From the NCBI GenBank assembly GCA_030248215.1, contig JASANG010000400.1:124001-188000 (forward strand): a DNA stretch of 64,000 nucleotides, read 5' to 3'. The position numbers were made by a program, and so were the translations under genes. The notes below the pieces were generated by a model, which saw only the letters and a program-made list of their open reading frames with translations, searched no databases and was not told where the DNA came from. This document shows, in pieces, positions 42,538 to 54,670 of the stretch (position 1 is its first letter; the number at the start of each line of letters is the position of its first letter). The DNA comes from Enoplolaimus lenunculus (Eukaryota > Nematoda > Enoplea > Enoplida > Thoracostomopsidae).

Positions 42538-42888
42538 CAGGGTACAATTGGAGGACTGCCTCCGGCTTCGGCTCCAGTAGAACATTGGCCTCTGACTCCG
42601 GCTGCGGTAGAATTTTTCCAGAGGATCCGGCCGGTCCGGTAGTAAAATATTGTATAATTTTACAAAATTTATCTGTTTAGCGCGTTCCGTTTTAATACTT
42701 TTGTCACAATTTTTAGGAAATAATTTCCGAAATTACGCTGAAAATTACCGAAAAATCAAACAACTTTAACAAAATATTGCACATATTGGCTAAAATTGAC
42801 TAATTAACCATCATTTTTACTACATAATTTCGCCCCACCTCCGACTACGGCTCAGGCTCCGGTATTTTTCACCTCCGGTTGCATCCTG
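42538..42888. mobile_element. hAT-type MITE, 351 bp
   Basis: The ends are CAGGGTACAATTGGAGG and CCTCCGGTTGCATCCTG. Flanks are CTAGGTGG (42530-42537) and CTAGGCGT (42889-42896), agreeing at 6 of 8 positions. The interior repeats words of the CTCCGGCTTCGGCTCC type. Other copies: 27597-27947, about 25730-26097, and fragments at 37530-37640 and 44280-44420. Confidence 0.75.
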
Positions 42889-43932
42889 CTAGGCGTATCT
42901 CATGCTTATGTGTATAAATCCAATTAACTACCGCGAATGCTCCAAAAGCATGAGACTGAAATTTCAAGCATAAACAAACTAAAACAATATAAAATTATTC
43001 TATTTGAGGAGCATATATACTTGACTGTGTGGTTTTTGTTGCATGTTTGTTCCTTTGGGTTTCGTCCATATTTTTAACATTTTCTGTTTGTTCTGTTTTT
43101 GCGTTCATGAGTTTTAAAACATTTGCTTTCGTTGACACGGTTGTGTCTTTGTTGTTTAAGCTTTAACTGTTGATATGCATTTTTTTATTTCGCAGTCGTA
43201 TGTTTTTTCATTTTTAATATGTGTATGCATAGAAACGGAACTTCGAAACATTTTACCGCACAAAACAGTTGTTTTTGCACAATATTTTTCATATTTTAAG
43301 AATAATTTTGTAGCAAGCATCTAGAGAGCAAAATTCGATGAAGCATCAAAGTTTAGGTACGTATTCAATCTGCCAACAAAAATTTTCAATTTTTCACGTT
43401 CCGCTTCAATCTCTGCGCCATGTAAAACCAGTTCATCAAACCCTTCACAAAAACCTGAAAAATATCGCGGGATGGTCTATGTCAGTTGTTAAAGGAATTT
43501 ATGTGTGATCGCCGTTTTCATGCAGGTTCTGCAAAACCTAAACAAATAGGGTTTTGATTGACTTTATAAAATGTGTCTTCTGGATTGCATGTTTTATATA
43601 TTTCGAAAAGTGTTGGCCATTGTACATGTTATTTAACTGGATTTGTGCCAATATACGCAAATTTTATACAATGCTTTGAATGTCCATCTCATTCCGGTAT
43701 ATTTCGTTCATAAAACATCATATATAGTCAACTAGCAGTTTTTGAAGTTTCCGTATAAGGTTTAAAGTGCCGTTCATCTTCATCCATTGCTTTTCCCTAC
43801 AGTATGTCTTTTATGTCTGTGTTTGTTTTCATTCAGTATTACTTTTTATGAAGTTTATAAAAAATGTTTTGCGATTTGTGATTCCAATGCATAATGTTTG
43901 AAAGCGCCAACTAAAATTTTTATGCATTTTCC

Positions 43933-44080
43933 GGCCCATGCTTTTAGGGCCGTCCAGTTTTTGCTGGATCTGTAAAAGAGTAGACTTACATTCTAGACTA
44001 CATTTTCTGCTTAGGCCTAGGCTAAGGCATAGGCTTAGGAATACGCTTAATCTACTACGGCCCTAAAAATAACATTGGCC
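43933..44080. mobile_element. TTAGGC-interior MITE
   Basis: The left end GGCCCATGCTTTTAGGGCCG and right end CGGCCCTAAAAATAACATTGGCC are partial inverted copies. The interior has GCTTAGGCCTAGGCTAAGG. Confidence 0.6.
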
Positions 44081-44719
44081 CACCCTAAAACATCAAAAGT
44101 ATATACTTCGCATATTCTCCCTTAAACATAACTCCACTTTTCGTCAAAGTAACAAATGATATATACTACACCAGTTTTCCTCAGCAATCTGACGAAGGTT
44201 TCGTTAAAAATTTGGGTAGTGTTTTGCTACAAAATGCTTTTTAATAAGCGCTTCATTGTACAATTTTGAGGAAAAAAATTGCCCGGATTTCTTAAAAAAT
44301 TAAAGCGTATAAACCAAAAAAGTTATGAACTTCGCCTCACCTCAGGCTTTTTATTTCCGAATCAGACAAAGTTTGTTGATATATCGGCTCCGGTATTGTT
44401 CACTTCCGGTTGCAAACTGTCTATCTTGAAAAACTTTGATTTTTATAGGCTTGCATATATTTTTAAGAAACTGAAAAATTTCATTTCCGATATTGTCAGA
44501 ACCTTCACAAACCGGAGTCAGACGCCGAGTTCATGCCGGATCGGCAGACCTCTCATTTTTTATATATTAAAACCGTGGTCTCATATAAATTTTATTGTTT
44601 ATAAAATATATTTTTTAAATTTTAAATGCAACTTTATCAACGTCTGGACAAAGCGCTTAACCTAGCGTATAAGCCCTATGTGAACGAACGTTGTGTGTTC
44701 TGTTTTTGCTTTCAATTTT

Positions 44720-47700
44720 TCAATGCCTGCAAATACAGGGAATAGAACGAGAGGAAGCGTTGCACCCTTTACGATCACTACACCTCTTTTTGGTTGAAAT
44801 TTGTTCAAGCTCTATATGAATAAAAATTCTATATTTTGAAGAAAATATTTTTTGCCCCTTAAAAAAATATTTTAATTTTAAGATATAAAATTCCTGGTTG
44901 TACGCCGAAATTTTCCCAGCTAAATAAAAAATGTGGTTTGTCATTCATATTTTTGCTATATGTACAAAAAACAATACGAAACACAGATGTGTCCTGCTCT
45001 GCATGCTAGAGGGGGCGAAAACTTTATAGAGGGGCATGTCTCTAAAAGATACTTTAAAATTAAACAGGACAATTTTTTAGGGGGAGCCAATTTTTTAAAA
45101 CCCAAACTTAAAAATATACATGTCTATTAAGTATAAAAAACAATATTTTGTAGTCGCAATTCTGAAGCAATGTGGTTTTTGCGCTTTTTTAGCGCATTCC
45201 TCTTCCGAGAAATAAACATACAATGAGCAGCAATTTAAAATACCTGGTATTTGATGGAGGTGAGGCCGAAAACCACGGAAAAACTCTATACGCCTATAAT
45301 AAAAAGTAGAACGCAAATGTGGGCCAAAAATATTCCATACAATGCAGAGCCTCTTCGGGTTTCCCTGTGGTCATACCATGGGTCCGTACTTGTACTCTCT
45401 GTGTATAAAAAACACATACAAATATTATACTTTTAAACACAGCAGGCAACACATCAAACTGCAGCAATGGCCAGCGCGTAGCATAGAAATCAATAGTACC
45501 TGTCAATTGAAACAGTGTAAGTTTTACTGCTGACAACTAATGTGAGAAATGAAATACAGCTACCGTCAATTGCGTGTTGCGATGCCACGCAGTAGTCGTA
45601 AAGAAGCACGCTCAAATTATGAAGTAGCTGTAAACCCTTTGTATACCACAAACAAGATTGACAAGTACTGGTGCTAATTTTTGTCAAAATATATATTTCA
45701 AACGTTTTTGCAAAAAATTAAACAGTAGTTGTAGTTCAAAAATTGAAAAATGATAGATGCCGTCAGCAGAAATGTTATGCGAAATTAGAAGACGGCAAAC
45801 GTCAATTGACGATGGCAAAAACCACAGGCCGTACTCAAATTAAAGTGGCCTATGCATTATGCTCATTTTCGTCGCGATTATATCATGCTTGGTTCATTGA
45901 AATAATTATTTCTCATTTTTTGGGCTAAAATATGCAATTAATATGAACATTTTTTACACTTATTTAAGCAAATACAGTTAAGGTATCGATCTATTGAGAA
46001 AAATTATTGCACTAAAGCACTGCTTTAGAGAATAATGCCGGCGCTATACTGTTTAGATTTTTCTCTCCGCAAGAGCGAGACCAATGCTAGAATTATCTGG
46101 GTTATATACAGATTTTTGGTTAAATTGACTGTGTATAACGTAAAAACGCACCAACTTTTACGCACCAGCTATTATAATTTTGGCCAATGTTACTTTAAGG
46201 GGCATAACAGCAAATTAAGCGTATTCCTAAGCCTAAGCCTAAGCCTAAGCCTAAGCCTAAGCAAAAATGTAATCTAGAATCTAAACCTACTCTTTTATAG
46301 ATGCACCAGAAACCTGGACGCCCTTTAAACTAACATCATTATAATTTTTAAAGAAAACGTCGCAGGTTAAAAAGTTATCATTAGTGTAGGTATAAGTAGC
46401 GGTATCGGTTTGGAAGCTTAAGCTTAAACCTAAGCCTAGACTTAAGCATTTAAAATCCTCTTTATGTATTTTTAAAGAAAGTAAATGAAAACTTTATATC
46501 AATACACTTATGTGCTTTCCCTATACTTTAGGTCAACGCTTACGCGTAGACTCTAAGTTCAAGTTTCGGTATGCCCAATCTTGAACCTAAGCCTTAGCGT
46601 AAATGTGGTGGAGAGTTAACAAAAGCTTTATCGATAGTAATTTAATTTTGCATTAACCCTTTCTCGCATGAAAATTTTCTATTTAACGCGTATATAATTT
46701 CAAACGAAGATTCAAACATTGGACAGACTCTTGTGCGAGCGGCGTTTACCGTACCCACTCACTCGATTTTATAGACGCGTGCCGCTCGACACTCCAAGTG
46801 AAAAACCTAAACTTGATTTGGATTGTGATGAAAGTCTTGCCATATATGACTTACCAGTCAGCCGATTCTGTGCAGTGCACAAAAGTTAGCGAACCCACAA
46901 CAATTGCATGCAAATTTTTTCCACCAGACACATTTCTGTCCTGAGAAAATATTGTGAACAAAGTACTGCTGGAAATTTGTCCAAAATGTGTGGGCCGTTT
47001 CAGCTTTAATATTAAGATAAATGATACCAAGAGTGGATAAAGACAAGTGTTCAAATCTTGGGGTCCCGCTTGGTACAAAACGTACCCCCGGGTGTTGCGT
47101 TTTTGACCGACCCCCCTTGTTTAGAGAAGGATCGCTATCACATGAATACTCCTAAATTAAACTATTACTAGACCATGTTTGTCGCCGCATACATAAAGAG
47201 CCATGGTTCGCACCGGGTGTACCCCCTCTAAATGAAGGGGGGTACGGCAAAAACGCAACGCGTGCCGGGTACATTCTTGTCTACACAAAATGTGCCCAGT
47301 TGCACACTCTTGCTAAATAGCGATTTACCACTCTTGATAGATGCCAACGAAACAAGCGAGTGCTTTGAAGGAGTCAGACACCTTTTCTTAATATACAGCA
47401 TATATAATCAGTTATAGCGATCTGTTGCTGTACAAAAAGATTGAACTGCATTATTTTGAAAAAATACATTTCAGTTTGTGATTTTTGAAATTAAAACTGT
47501 CACTCACAGTTCAATTTTTCTTTCTAAATACGGTTTTATATATTAATTCCTAATCCGCCAGATTTGTTTTACTAATTGCTATTTAAAATTATCCTTTTTT
47601 AATCAGATTTCGTTACTTCTACGCTGTATACTGTTTTCGCTTTCGCTTTTATGATAATTTTTCGGATTGCACTTCATCTGTCAGAGACAAATGTTCCAAA

Positions 47701-49036
47701 AATTTTATCCGGTGCTATTGAAAGTATTCTGGCTACAATTTTTAAAGCTATCAACAGGCGTTCACAGCAAAAAAACGTGATCTGTTACTATCAATTACCA
47801 TACCCAAGTTCTTGGCCAATGTATACAGCCGGGCCGTAACAGTAGTAAAGCATATTCCTAAGTTAAATCTAAGCATAAGCTTAAGCGCAAGAATGAGCTT
47901 ATACCTAAGCCTAAGTAAGCCTAGCCTAAGCAGAAAATTAGTCTAAAGTTTAAGCTTACTCTATTGCAGTGCTACAGAATAACGTTCCGCCCCTGTTGAT
48001 GTTTGCATGGGCTGAGTTCTCAATATTTTTGAAATTGAAACTTGCACTGATACAAACGGACATGCCGACATTGATGTCATGATATTAATACTGATATATG
48101 ATTTGTACAAGATATAAAGTAAAGGATATTTCTGTGTTGTCAACTTGACTAAAACCTCCTGGATACACTTTATACTGTGATTTCTGCTGTAATGGCGTAT
48201 CGAAACTTTTTGACTGGAAGGATCGGTGTCAAATGACGAAAATAAGATTCTCAATACAAAATTGGCAAATCATTAACGTCTGTTCAGTTGAGAAACTGCC
48301 TTAACCTATTAACACCGAGGATTGGTATCTGACAGGACAACCTACTTAGGCTCTCTTATCGGTACTACCCTGCTTTGATGGACACACAATATGATAATTA
48401 ACAAACAGCGAATTATTTTGACGTTATGTCAAGCCACTGGGAATACACCGGCTTCATTTTCTTTTTCTTGACGTGAATTTTCAACGAGTTTTTGTGCATT
48501 TAAACCGTTAAGGTAGAGACGCAGCAACAGGGTTACACTGTAAAAAATTGGTGAGTCAAATTGACTCTCACCGAAATAGCCTCTACGGGACTACACAAAC
48601 TGAGTCAAATTCGACTCCTCCTGAGTCAAACGTGCGACTCAGAGATTAGAATTTGACTCCGGCGGAGTCGAATTTGACTCAGTTTGTGTAGTCCCTTAGA
48701 GCCTATTTCGGAGAGAGTCAATTTGACTCACCAATTTTTGCAGTGAACAACTGTGGGGATTGAGGGGTGCACGTCAGCACCATCTATGGATGTTTTCACA
48801 CGTCAGCATGACAAGATGTTTTCGAAAGCATTGAAAGTATACCAAGTTTTAGGAAATACACATTCTTATATTTAATGAAATGGCTTACTTAGGTAATAAC
48901 GTAAGCATTTCTCCAATCGGAAGCGTAAATGTGTGCAAATTGTACAAGAGCCAAAAGTTGTTGTTGCCGGCCCTTTTGGCACTTTTCTTGCATCATCTAC
49001 TAGCAGCAATTCCTGGTTGTACGCTTGCGGCGCAAG
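44720..49036 (-). CDS. Gene C: cysteine-rich protein, unrecognised, partial model
   Basis: Five exons are supported: 49036-48889, 46968-46855, 45673-45564, 45499-45431 and 44919-44720 (TGA). The last four join in frame (phases 2, 1, 1) with good sites, for example TTTCCAG and GTAAGT around 46968-46855. The first ends in phase 1 and needs one more exon, or a different donor, to reach the second. Cys clusters are frequent: FGSCTICTH in the first exon, ADCTSTCQSCLWYTKG across the second and third, and a terminal KKRCSDRKGCNASS then IPCICRH. The terminal C-x5-C..C-x-C pattern resembles Cys-rich tails seen at the end of some transposon-derived proteins, but this is only a likeness. Exon 46968-46855 is also open in a second frame. 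The upstream start is unknown. The function is not inferred. Confidence 0.45.
45743..45928 (+). CDS. Weak open reading, unrecognised
   Basis: A plus-strand reading of 61 codons (LEDGKRQLTMAKTTGRTQIK) lies in the intron of gene C. Possible acceptor GCCGTCAG near 45766; no partner exon. Confidence 0.15.
   Translation: MKNDRCRQQKCYAKLEDGKRQLTMAKTTGRTQIKVAYALCSFSSRLYHAWFIEIIISHFLG
46182..46290. mobile_element. TTAGGC-family MITE, truncated
   Basis: It starts GGCCAATGTTACTTTAAGGG and has a near-perfect CCTAAG run, then CTAGAATCTAAACCTACTCT as in the copy at 3180. It is in the gene C intron between exons 46968-46855 and 45673-45564. Confidence 0.5.
47055..47312. mobile_element. MITE, copy of the 9742-10039 family, intronic in gene C
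   Basis: The left arm is GGTACAAAACGTACCCCCGG and the right arm CAACGCGTGCCGGGTACATT then TGCACACTCTTG. The central C- and G-runs are the same as in the reference copy. Confidence 0.65.
47814..48012. mobile_element. TTAGGC-interior MITE
   Basis: It starts GGCCAATGTATACAGCCGGG, has AAGCCTAAG words and TTAGTCTAAAGTTTAAGC, and ends CGCCCCTGTTGATGTTTGCA then TGGGC. Confidence 0.6.
48536..48745. mobile_element. Palindromic MITE built of GAGTCAAATTGACTC words
   Basis: The ends CACTGTAAAAAATTGGTGAG and CTCACCAATTTTTGCAGTG are inverted copies, and the arms continue almost to the centre (ACTACACAAACTGAGTCAAA / TTTGACTCAGTTTGTGTAGT). A diverged copy lies at 60201-60469. Intergenic or intronic at the 5' side of gene C. 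Confidence 0.75.
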
Positions 49037-51248
49037 CTGCAAGAGTCAATAAAACGTCATGCAATGCCATAATCAGTCAAAATCATACTGAATTTCACTG
49101 AGTATGTACAGATTTGTTTTGTTCAATAAAAATGATAATTTTTGGCAACAAAATGTTGCCAGTTTTGCAATATAATTGATGGGTTTGGACGTAAGCCACC
49201 TCAAAATTTGCAACATTAGCGCGGCCTTTTTGTTTGAATTTTGGGTTAAATTGTATTAGCTATGTTATTATTAAGTTATCATACTGCTAAATATTGTTGA
49301 ACATATGTTCTCAGTAGTATCATGTTTCAGTGGTTAGATATATCAAATTACTGAAAACTGTCGTTTATAGCGTCTATAGCTTTGAAATGACTTTTAATAC
49401 GTTGTTTTGTTAACAAAAAACTTCTTCGAAAAGTTTACCTGTTTAACAAACAAATTGATTGAAAGTTCAAACGTTTTTCCTGTCACCATTGCTCGAAAAG
49501 TTCTAAGATCTATAGATTAATATCTTATACGTCATGGAGTGTTCGCCGTGCGTATAGCAAGAAATTTGTATTGAGACTAGAGACGCGTATTTAATTGTTG
49601 GGATAATTAATAGATCAGGGCCATAAAACAGTAGTGTAAGCACATTCTTAAGCCTAAGCCTGAGCGTAAGAATAAGTCAAGTTAAGCCTACGGGCCCGCT
49701 AAGTCCTAAGCAAGCCTGACGCTTAAAGTCCGCTTCATAGCATTTTCACGAAAAGCAGTCCGCGTCTGATCCATGCATGGACCAATTGTAACAAACCGCG
49801 TTTAAAGGAGATCCTTAAGGCGTTATGCTTAGCAAGTAATTTATCTTCCAGCTAATTTCTTTCTTCGACTCATATAAAGGTTTCGGGGCGGAACGCGTTT
49901 CTGCGGGTCTGTAATAAAGTAAGCATTAAATTTTAGGCTAATTCTATACTTAATAGGCTAAGGCTTAAGGTTATATGTGTGAGCTCATTCTTACACGCTT
50001 AGGCTTTTACACTTAGGCATAGCTAAGGAATATGCTTATACTAGTGTCACAGGACTGTTCTCTATACAGTTGGCCCTTTCTTTAAAGGACAAGTTGTCCT
50101 GCGAATTTACAGCCATTTTAATGTACAATGTTTGTTTTAAAACGTGCGTCCAGCGCACGCGTGTTCGTGTTAACCTACAGTTATGCGTAGTATCATCCAG
50201 TTATAGGATTGAAACTCTCGATGAGCCGAGAACGGTGTGAAACCAATTCAGATGCTAAAACTGGAACTACAAACGGCGTAACCCAGAATTCAATTTCCTG
50301 AGGCTACCATCTTGTTTAAATATTTTTTGCGATCAAGCCTAGCAAATACAGAAACTTTTTGACCTCCAAAATCCTGAAAGTTGTAGGTATTCTATCCAGG
50401 TAAAAGTCTTTATCTCGCGTTTTTGTCAGAAATTTCGGTTGAAGATATATTCCCTCATACCGGCGACATTTGTGTTTCAAGTAGCTGTGTCCTACGCATA
50501 TTAATGTAATTTTAGCGAGATTTTTTGTATGCAAAACCCGCGTTCGCTGTGGTTTCGAGTGAACTTAATACTATTAATACGAAAAACACAATGATAGCTT
50601 TTTTGTTGTACGTTTTGTACAAAAAGCAGCCACATACCACCCACCCCCCGCATTTGGGGCCCCCCACCCCCTAAAGAGACCCCCACCCTATCCGGTTGAA
50701 ACAAAAACCGCTTAAGCTTTAAAATGTGTCTTGGTTCTCGCTGGCTTCGGTCGCGAGTTTGGGGGCTTCCACCCTGGAATTTGGGGATAGCCTCCACCCC
50801 TGCCTGCTCCGACACTCGGGTTTATCGCAGAAAATTTTAGGCGCGACATATATACTAAGATTTCTCAAGATTTTCAAGCGGGGCTAAAAGTTTTCCAGAT
50901 GATGGCAAAATTTTTGGAGGAATAATGGGTTAAAGCACCAAATTTCCTCTGGCTACGGGCCATTATATGAAAACGTCCTTTTGCCATTCGAACAGCGGTA
51001 TATTGTAAGTGTCTTATGACTGAAGTGCTGAAACAAATTAAAACCCAATAGTTGTCAATTTAAATAAAACCTTTTCGACATGTTTTTCTTTGTGTCTTTT
51101 ACAATACATTCTGCTGATAGTTACATTTTTACGTACCTATATGAAAGGGAACTTCCACAATATTATTTGCGTACACCATGTCACTTGTGATGGGATAAAA
51201 CTTCAATATTTTAAAAACAGAATTTTCTAGCTTTAGTGCAATACTATA

Positions 51249-51687
51249 GTGGCCCGAATAAGAAGGTGTGGGGCAATAAGAGTGGGTCCCCATTTTAAAT
51301 CCCAATCAATAGGAGTCCGTATCTCTAATAAGAGTCCGTTAGCCGATAGAGTCCCTAAACCCTAATTAAAGTCCATAAATGTCAATTATCCCTAATTGTA
51401 GCGCATAAATAACTCCAAGACCAAATAATAAGAGTTCGAACTTTAAAGCGTACTTTAATTTTGAAAGTACATTCCTAAGTATAACCTTGCATGATCGCTC
51501 AAGCTATTGTACACAAGACAAATAAACATTAAATTCAACGGATAGTTGCAGTACCGGATATATATCAGTAACGAAGGGCAGTGGAGCGTGGGTTAAAAAT
51601 ATATAACAGTCCGTAACCGAATAACAGGGGTGGGTACTTTATGGAGAGGCCAAATAAATATCAGTCCCCCCTCTTATTCGGGTCACC
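51249..51687. mobile_element. MITE with CCCGAATAAGA inverted ends
   Basis: The left end GTGGCCCGAATAAGAAGG and right end CCCTCTTATTCGGGTCAC are inverted copies. The interior repeats AATAAGAGTCCGT-type words. No target duplication was clear. Confidence 0.65.
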
Positions 51688-53149
51688 ACAGTACTTCAGC
51701 ATGCCCATATGCAAAGCTCAACAGTTCGGCAAGCAAAACAATGTCAGGCGGTTCATACTGTTGATTTTGCAAGGCTTACATGCGAGGCTCAAGCTTTTCT
51801 AGGGAGAAATTAAATTGTGCTTTGCGGTGGGTTTCTGTGCCAACCTGCCCCTGACATTCTTTTGGCTTCAAGCCTATATAGAGAATTGTGTTCAGCAATA
51901 ATTTCCTTCTTCCCCCAAAGTATAGCCATGTTTAAATTTCAGACGCATATGTAAATTTGAATTTCAAATTAATTCAAGAATTATATACAATTTGAAACAG
52001 GTTTATTGATTAAATCATGGAACTTCACTAGCGTTTTGACTGGACCTCCTGTCTATGGTTGAAATGAGTAAGTTGCTTGTAATTTTTTCAACTGTTGTTC
52101 ATCAACGAGTATATACTACACATGGTTAATATAGGATACCAAAGTATGCATAAAAATAGAATAGAGCTGTATAAGCATACTCTAAAGCCTAAGGCTGGGC
52201 GTAAGCCTAAACGTAAGGATAGGTGTACATCTGAGCGTTAACCTAAAGCGTAGTAAGTCCAAGCTAAAAATTAGTCTAAAGCTTGAACTTAACTCTATAG
52301 CGGTCCCGTGGAAAATACGACCCGTCCCTCATCTGTAGGACAATCACCGAGTCTACTTGATAAAGTCCTAAGATAGCTTGGTGCTTCTAGAACATAAAAA
52401 TATAGTCGTGTTATTTTTAGTTCTTTTTAGTCTTACTTTCTGATGTATAGCGAAGTTAAAAGCAAAAACACTCTTTACGACTGTATCAAAAGATAAGAAA
52501 TGGACCAAAGTGTGCTTTAATAGCGCAATGTCGGCGTGGTCCAAGAATTTTTTAACGCTGTAACCTAACCGACATTTTTTATTGTTTTGATACTATTTGA
52601 ACGAGATACTAGGCGGCTGATACGTTTTTACAACGTCTAAAATCAATGTTATTTTTTACAAACTTCTCATAAAAGTCAGCTTACTAGCCTTACTAAGCTA
52701 CAACGGATCTAAGATGTAACGAAGATTTTGGAATTAAAGGTTTCTACGACTAAATAAATTTTCTGTTTATGCTAGCGAAGTTAGACAACATGCGAACTTT
52801 CACAATACGGTAATTACTACTTTTTGCATAGGCTTAGTCTTAGGTTAATATTACTGTTCCAGCCCTGTGCTATACATTGGCCATGTGATTTAGTTTGGCC
52901 GTCATTACCTTAGCAATAGAAAATTGAATCAGACTTTTATACCCATAGCTGATAATTATTATTTATATTATTTTTAAACTAAACAAGATGGATGTAACTG
53001 GCGAAATTAATATGGTTGCATCATAGTCTTTCTTCTCAACCGCGTTTTTCATTATTCAACTATAAGAACCGATTCAATTTATTTTCATACACCTACGCTA
53101 ATTTTAGGGTCCATGTTCTTAAAAGCGCACTAGTACCTATATCACGGAA

Positions 53150-53305
53150 CTGTAGCCACATGGACCAGGTAGGCTCAGCCCCCAACCGGGAAGTATTTTG
53201 GACCCCTAGGAAACTTTCCACCTTGCTTGTAAGTCATAGAAACCCCTATATGTCCCTTCAAAAAATTAGCCGTCTACCAAGATGAGTTGGCTACTGGAGT
53301 GACCT
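53150..53305. mobile_element. CGTAGCCAG-type MITE
   Basis: The inverted outer words are CTGTAGCCAC and GTTGGCTACTGGAG. Shared interior words (TTGCTTGTAAGTCATAGAAA, CTCAGCCCCC) link it to copies at 54212, 55725, 58683, 60470 and 63588. Confidence 0.55.
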
Positions 53306-53542
53306 ATTACCAGTTAACTATCGGTTTTCAACCTGACAAACTGCTGGAATTGCAAATCGCAAAACTTGCACTAAGGTATCACAACTTGAATTCAAATACT
53401 GTGCTAAATTTCAAAACTTATCGTTTGCTGTCTTGAAAGTTACAGTACCTATCATCAAGTGGTAAATACGTCCTACACCGTTGAGAATACAGGAATGGCT
53501 TGTGCCAGCCAGTGTTACGGTATGTCTTTGAAATAATTGCAG

Positions 53543-54670
53543 TTGAATGCACGGCTGATGACCGTCGATCAAGTTTCACCAACGCTGCCTACAGCAAAAG
53601 CAGTCAAGCATCGTTTGATTATGTTGAAGCAACAAACGCAACTGCAAATCGCAATGACGTTATGATGACGCAACAATCGCTAAACAATTCTGCAACACAA
53701 CAACACAACGGAGTCGCTTTTCATGCTTGTCCGACTGGGGTAAGTTTCGATGTAATTGATAAGCGATGAGAGACTATAAGAGCGCGTAGCGATCGCCACA
53801 GAAACGAACCCTAATATCGGCTTGGCTTGCGTTCCTCGCCCAAAAAAATTTGCTGGATGAAACACATTGGTCAAAAATATACTTCTCCATTTGAAACTTT
53901 CGTGTTCGAAACACTCGTCAAGGACGTCTTGGCGGGCCGCCTATGAGGCAAAATTTTAAAATGATTGTTACGCGGTCACTGACTCGCTAATGAAACTTGT
54001 TTTTTACTTCAAAATACAGTTTCCGGATTAATATGGTTAAGAAAGCCAATATAGATCTCAGAGCAACCTATTTTGAAACAATTTAAAGCATAAACATAAC
54101 TTAATCCTAAGCGTGCGTAGGCTTAACTCTAAGCCGAGCTTCACGGTCTCCATGTTTACGTCCCCTTCTGTTTTTCAGTCGTCAGTACTCAATAGGTAAC
54201 ATTGGCGTGTTTCGGGCCCATAGCCAGCGGCGGGGGGAGGCCAAAGGGGCCTCAGCCCCCCCCCCTGGAAAAATTCCCTCCCCTCTAGAAAGTTTTCAGC
54301 TTTGCTTGCAACTCATTGAAAACCATTTGAATGCTTCTCCCGAAAACTGTTTAGCCCCCCTAGCAAGGTGAGCTGGCTGCGTGCCTGGCGTGTTTGCTAA
54401 CTGGTAATAAATGCATAATAGAATTAAAGAAAACGAGTCAATAACTTTTTAAACGATTATATTTACAGGATACTGTAATAACATCCGGCGGTGGTCCATT
54501 TAGCATCGATGATGACTGTTTAGAATATAAGTAAGTAAACGCTTTATGTAACGTTAGCGCACTGCAATTACTTTATTCAGCTGCAAGCTTGTTTGTAGAA
54601 TTTTTTCAGGCAAGTGTTTGTGGTATATATTACAAATGTTTATAATTTCAAAAATCTTGAGTTCAATTAG
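53543..54670 (+). CDS. Gene D: Ser/Thr/Asn/Gln-rich protein, partial, unrecognised
   Basis: Exon 53543-53739 (acceptor AATTGCAG, strong donor GGG|GTAAGT) joins 54469-54530 (acceptor TTTACAG, donor AA|GTAAGT) in phase 0. The second carries TSGGGPFSIDDDCLEY. The next acceptor, TTTTTTCAG at 54609, keeps frame in phase 2 and gives a short end with stop (54610-54670, VFVVYITNVYNFKNLEFN), though the 79-bp intron is shorter than the neighbours. The first exon is low-complexity (SSFTNAAYSKSSQASFDYVE, TQQSLNNSATQQHNG) and probably disordered. It begins in phase 1, so at least one upstream exon is missing. The second intron-exon pair is the best supported. The last exon may instead be read past by a longer transcript leading towards gene G. 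Confidence 0.45.
54212..54395. mobile_element. CGTAGCCAG-type MITE, in a gene D intron
   Basis: It starts GGCCCATAGCCAGCGGC, has a GGGGCCTCAGCCCCCC core and TTTGCTTGCAACTCATTGAA, and ends AGGTGAGCTGGCTGCGTGCC. This is a complete copy. Confidence 0.65.

Larger units (their letters stand above)
41218..44719. other. Intergenic DNA between gene B and gene C, repeats only
   Basis: It contains the inverted partner (41345-41460) of the repeat at 24583, a GGATAC-rich segment (41640-41735), a weak TTAGGC MITE (42193-42363), the hAT MITE 42538-42888, another TTAGGC MITE (43933-44080) and a fragment of the 42538 family (44280-44420). The 128-codon plus-strand reading starting at 44279 lies over that fragment and is rejected. 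Confidence 0.5.
49037..53542. other. Intergenic DNA between gene C and gene D, repeats only
   Basis: TTAGGC-family copies lie at 49618-49783, 49876-50075, 52128-52330 and 52820-52885. The dispersed repeat 50648-50815 is a direct copy of 10395-10546. An inverted-repeat element spans 51249-51687. A CGTAGCCAG-type element lies at 53150-53305. No splice-bounded exon is convincing, so the 5' exons of genes C and D were not found here. Confidence 0.45.

Noticed and set aside
44279-44665. 128-codon plus-strand open reading
   Set aside because: Its first third is a fragment of the hAT MITE family at 42538 (CTCCGGTATTGTTCACTTCC), and there are no splice sites or regular composition.
46200-46265. Interstitial telomere repeat (CCTAAG)n
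   Set aside because: The run lies inside a MITE with the family's usual flanks; it is not a chromosome-end relic.
48880-49101. 73-codon plus-strand reading with a hydrophobic segment, like a small membrane protein
   Set aside because: The opposite strand has a clean exon here with acceptor CTCTTGCAG and donor A|GTAAGC; the plus-strand reading is taken as its shadow.
50316-50815. Two overlapping minus-strand readings of 72 and 104 codons
   Set aside because: The longer lies over the dispersed repeat shared with 10395-10546; the shorter has no splice support.
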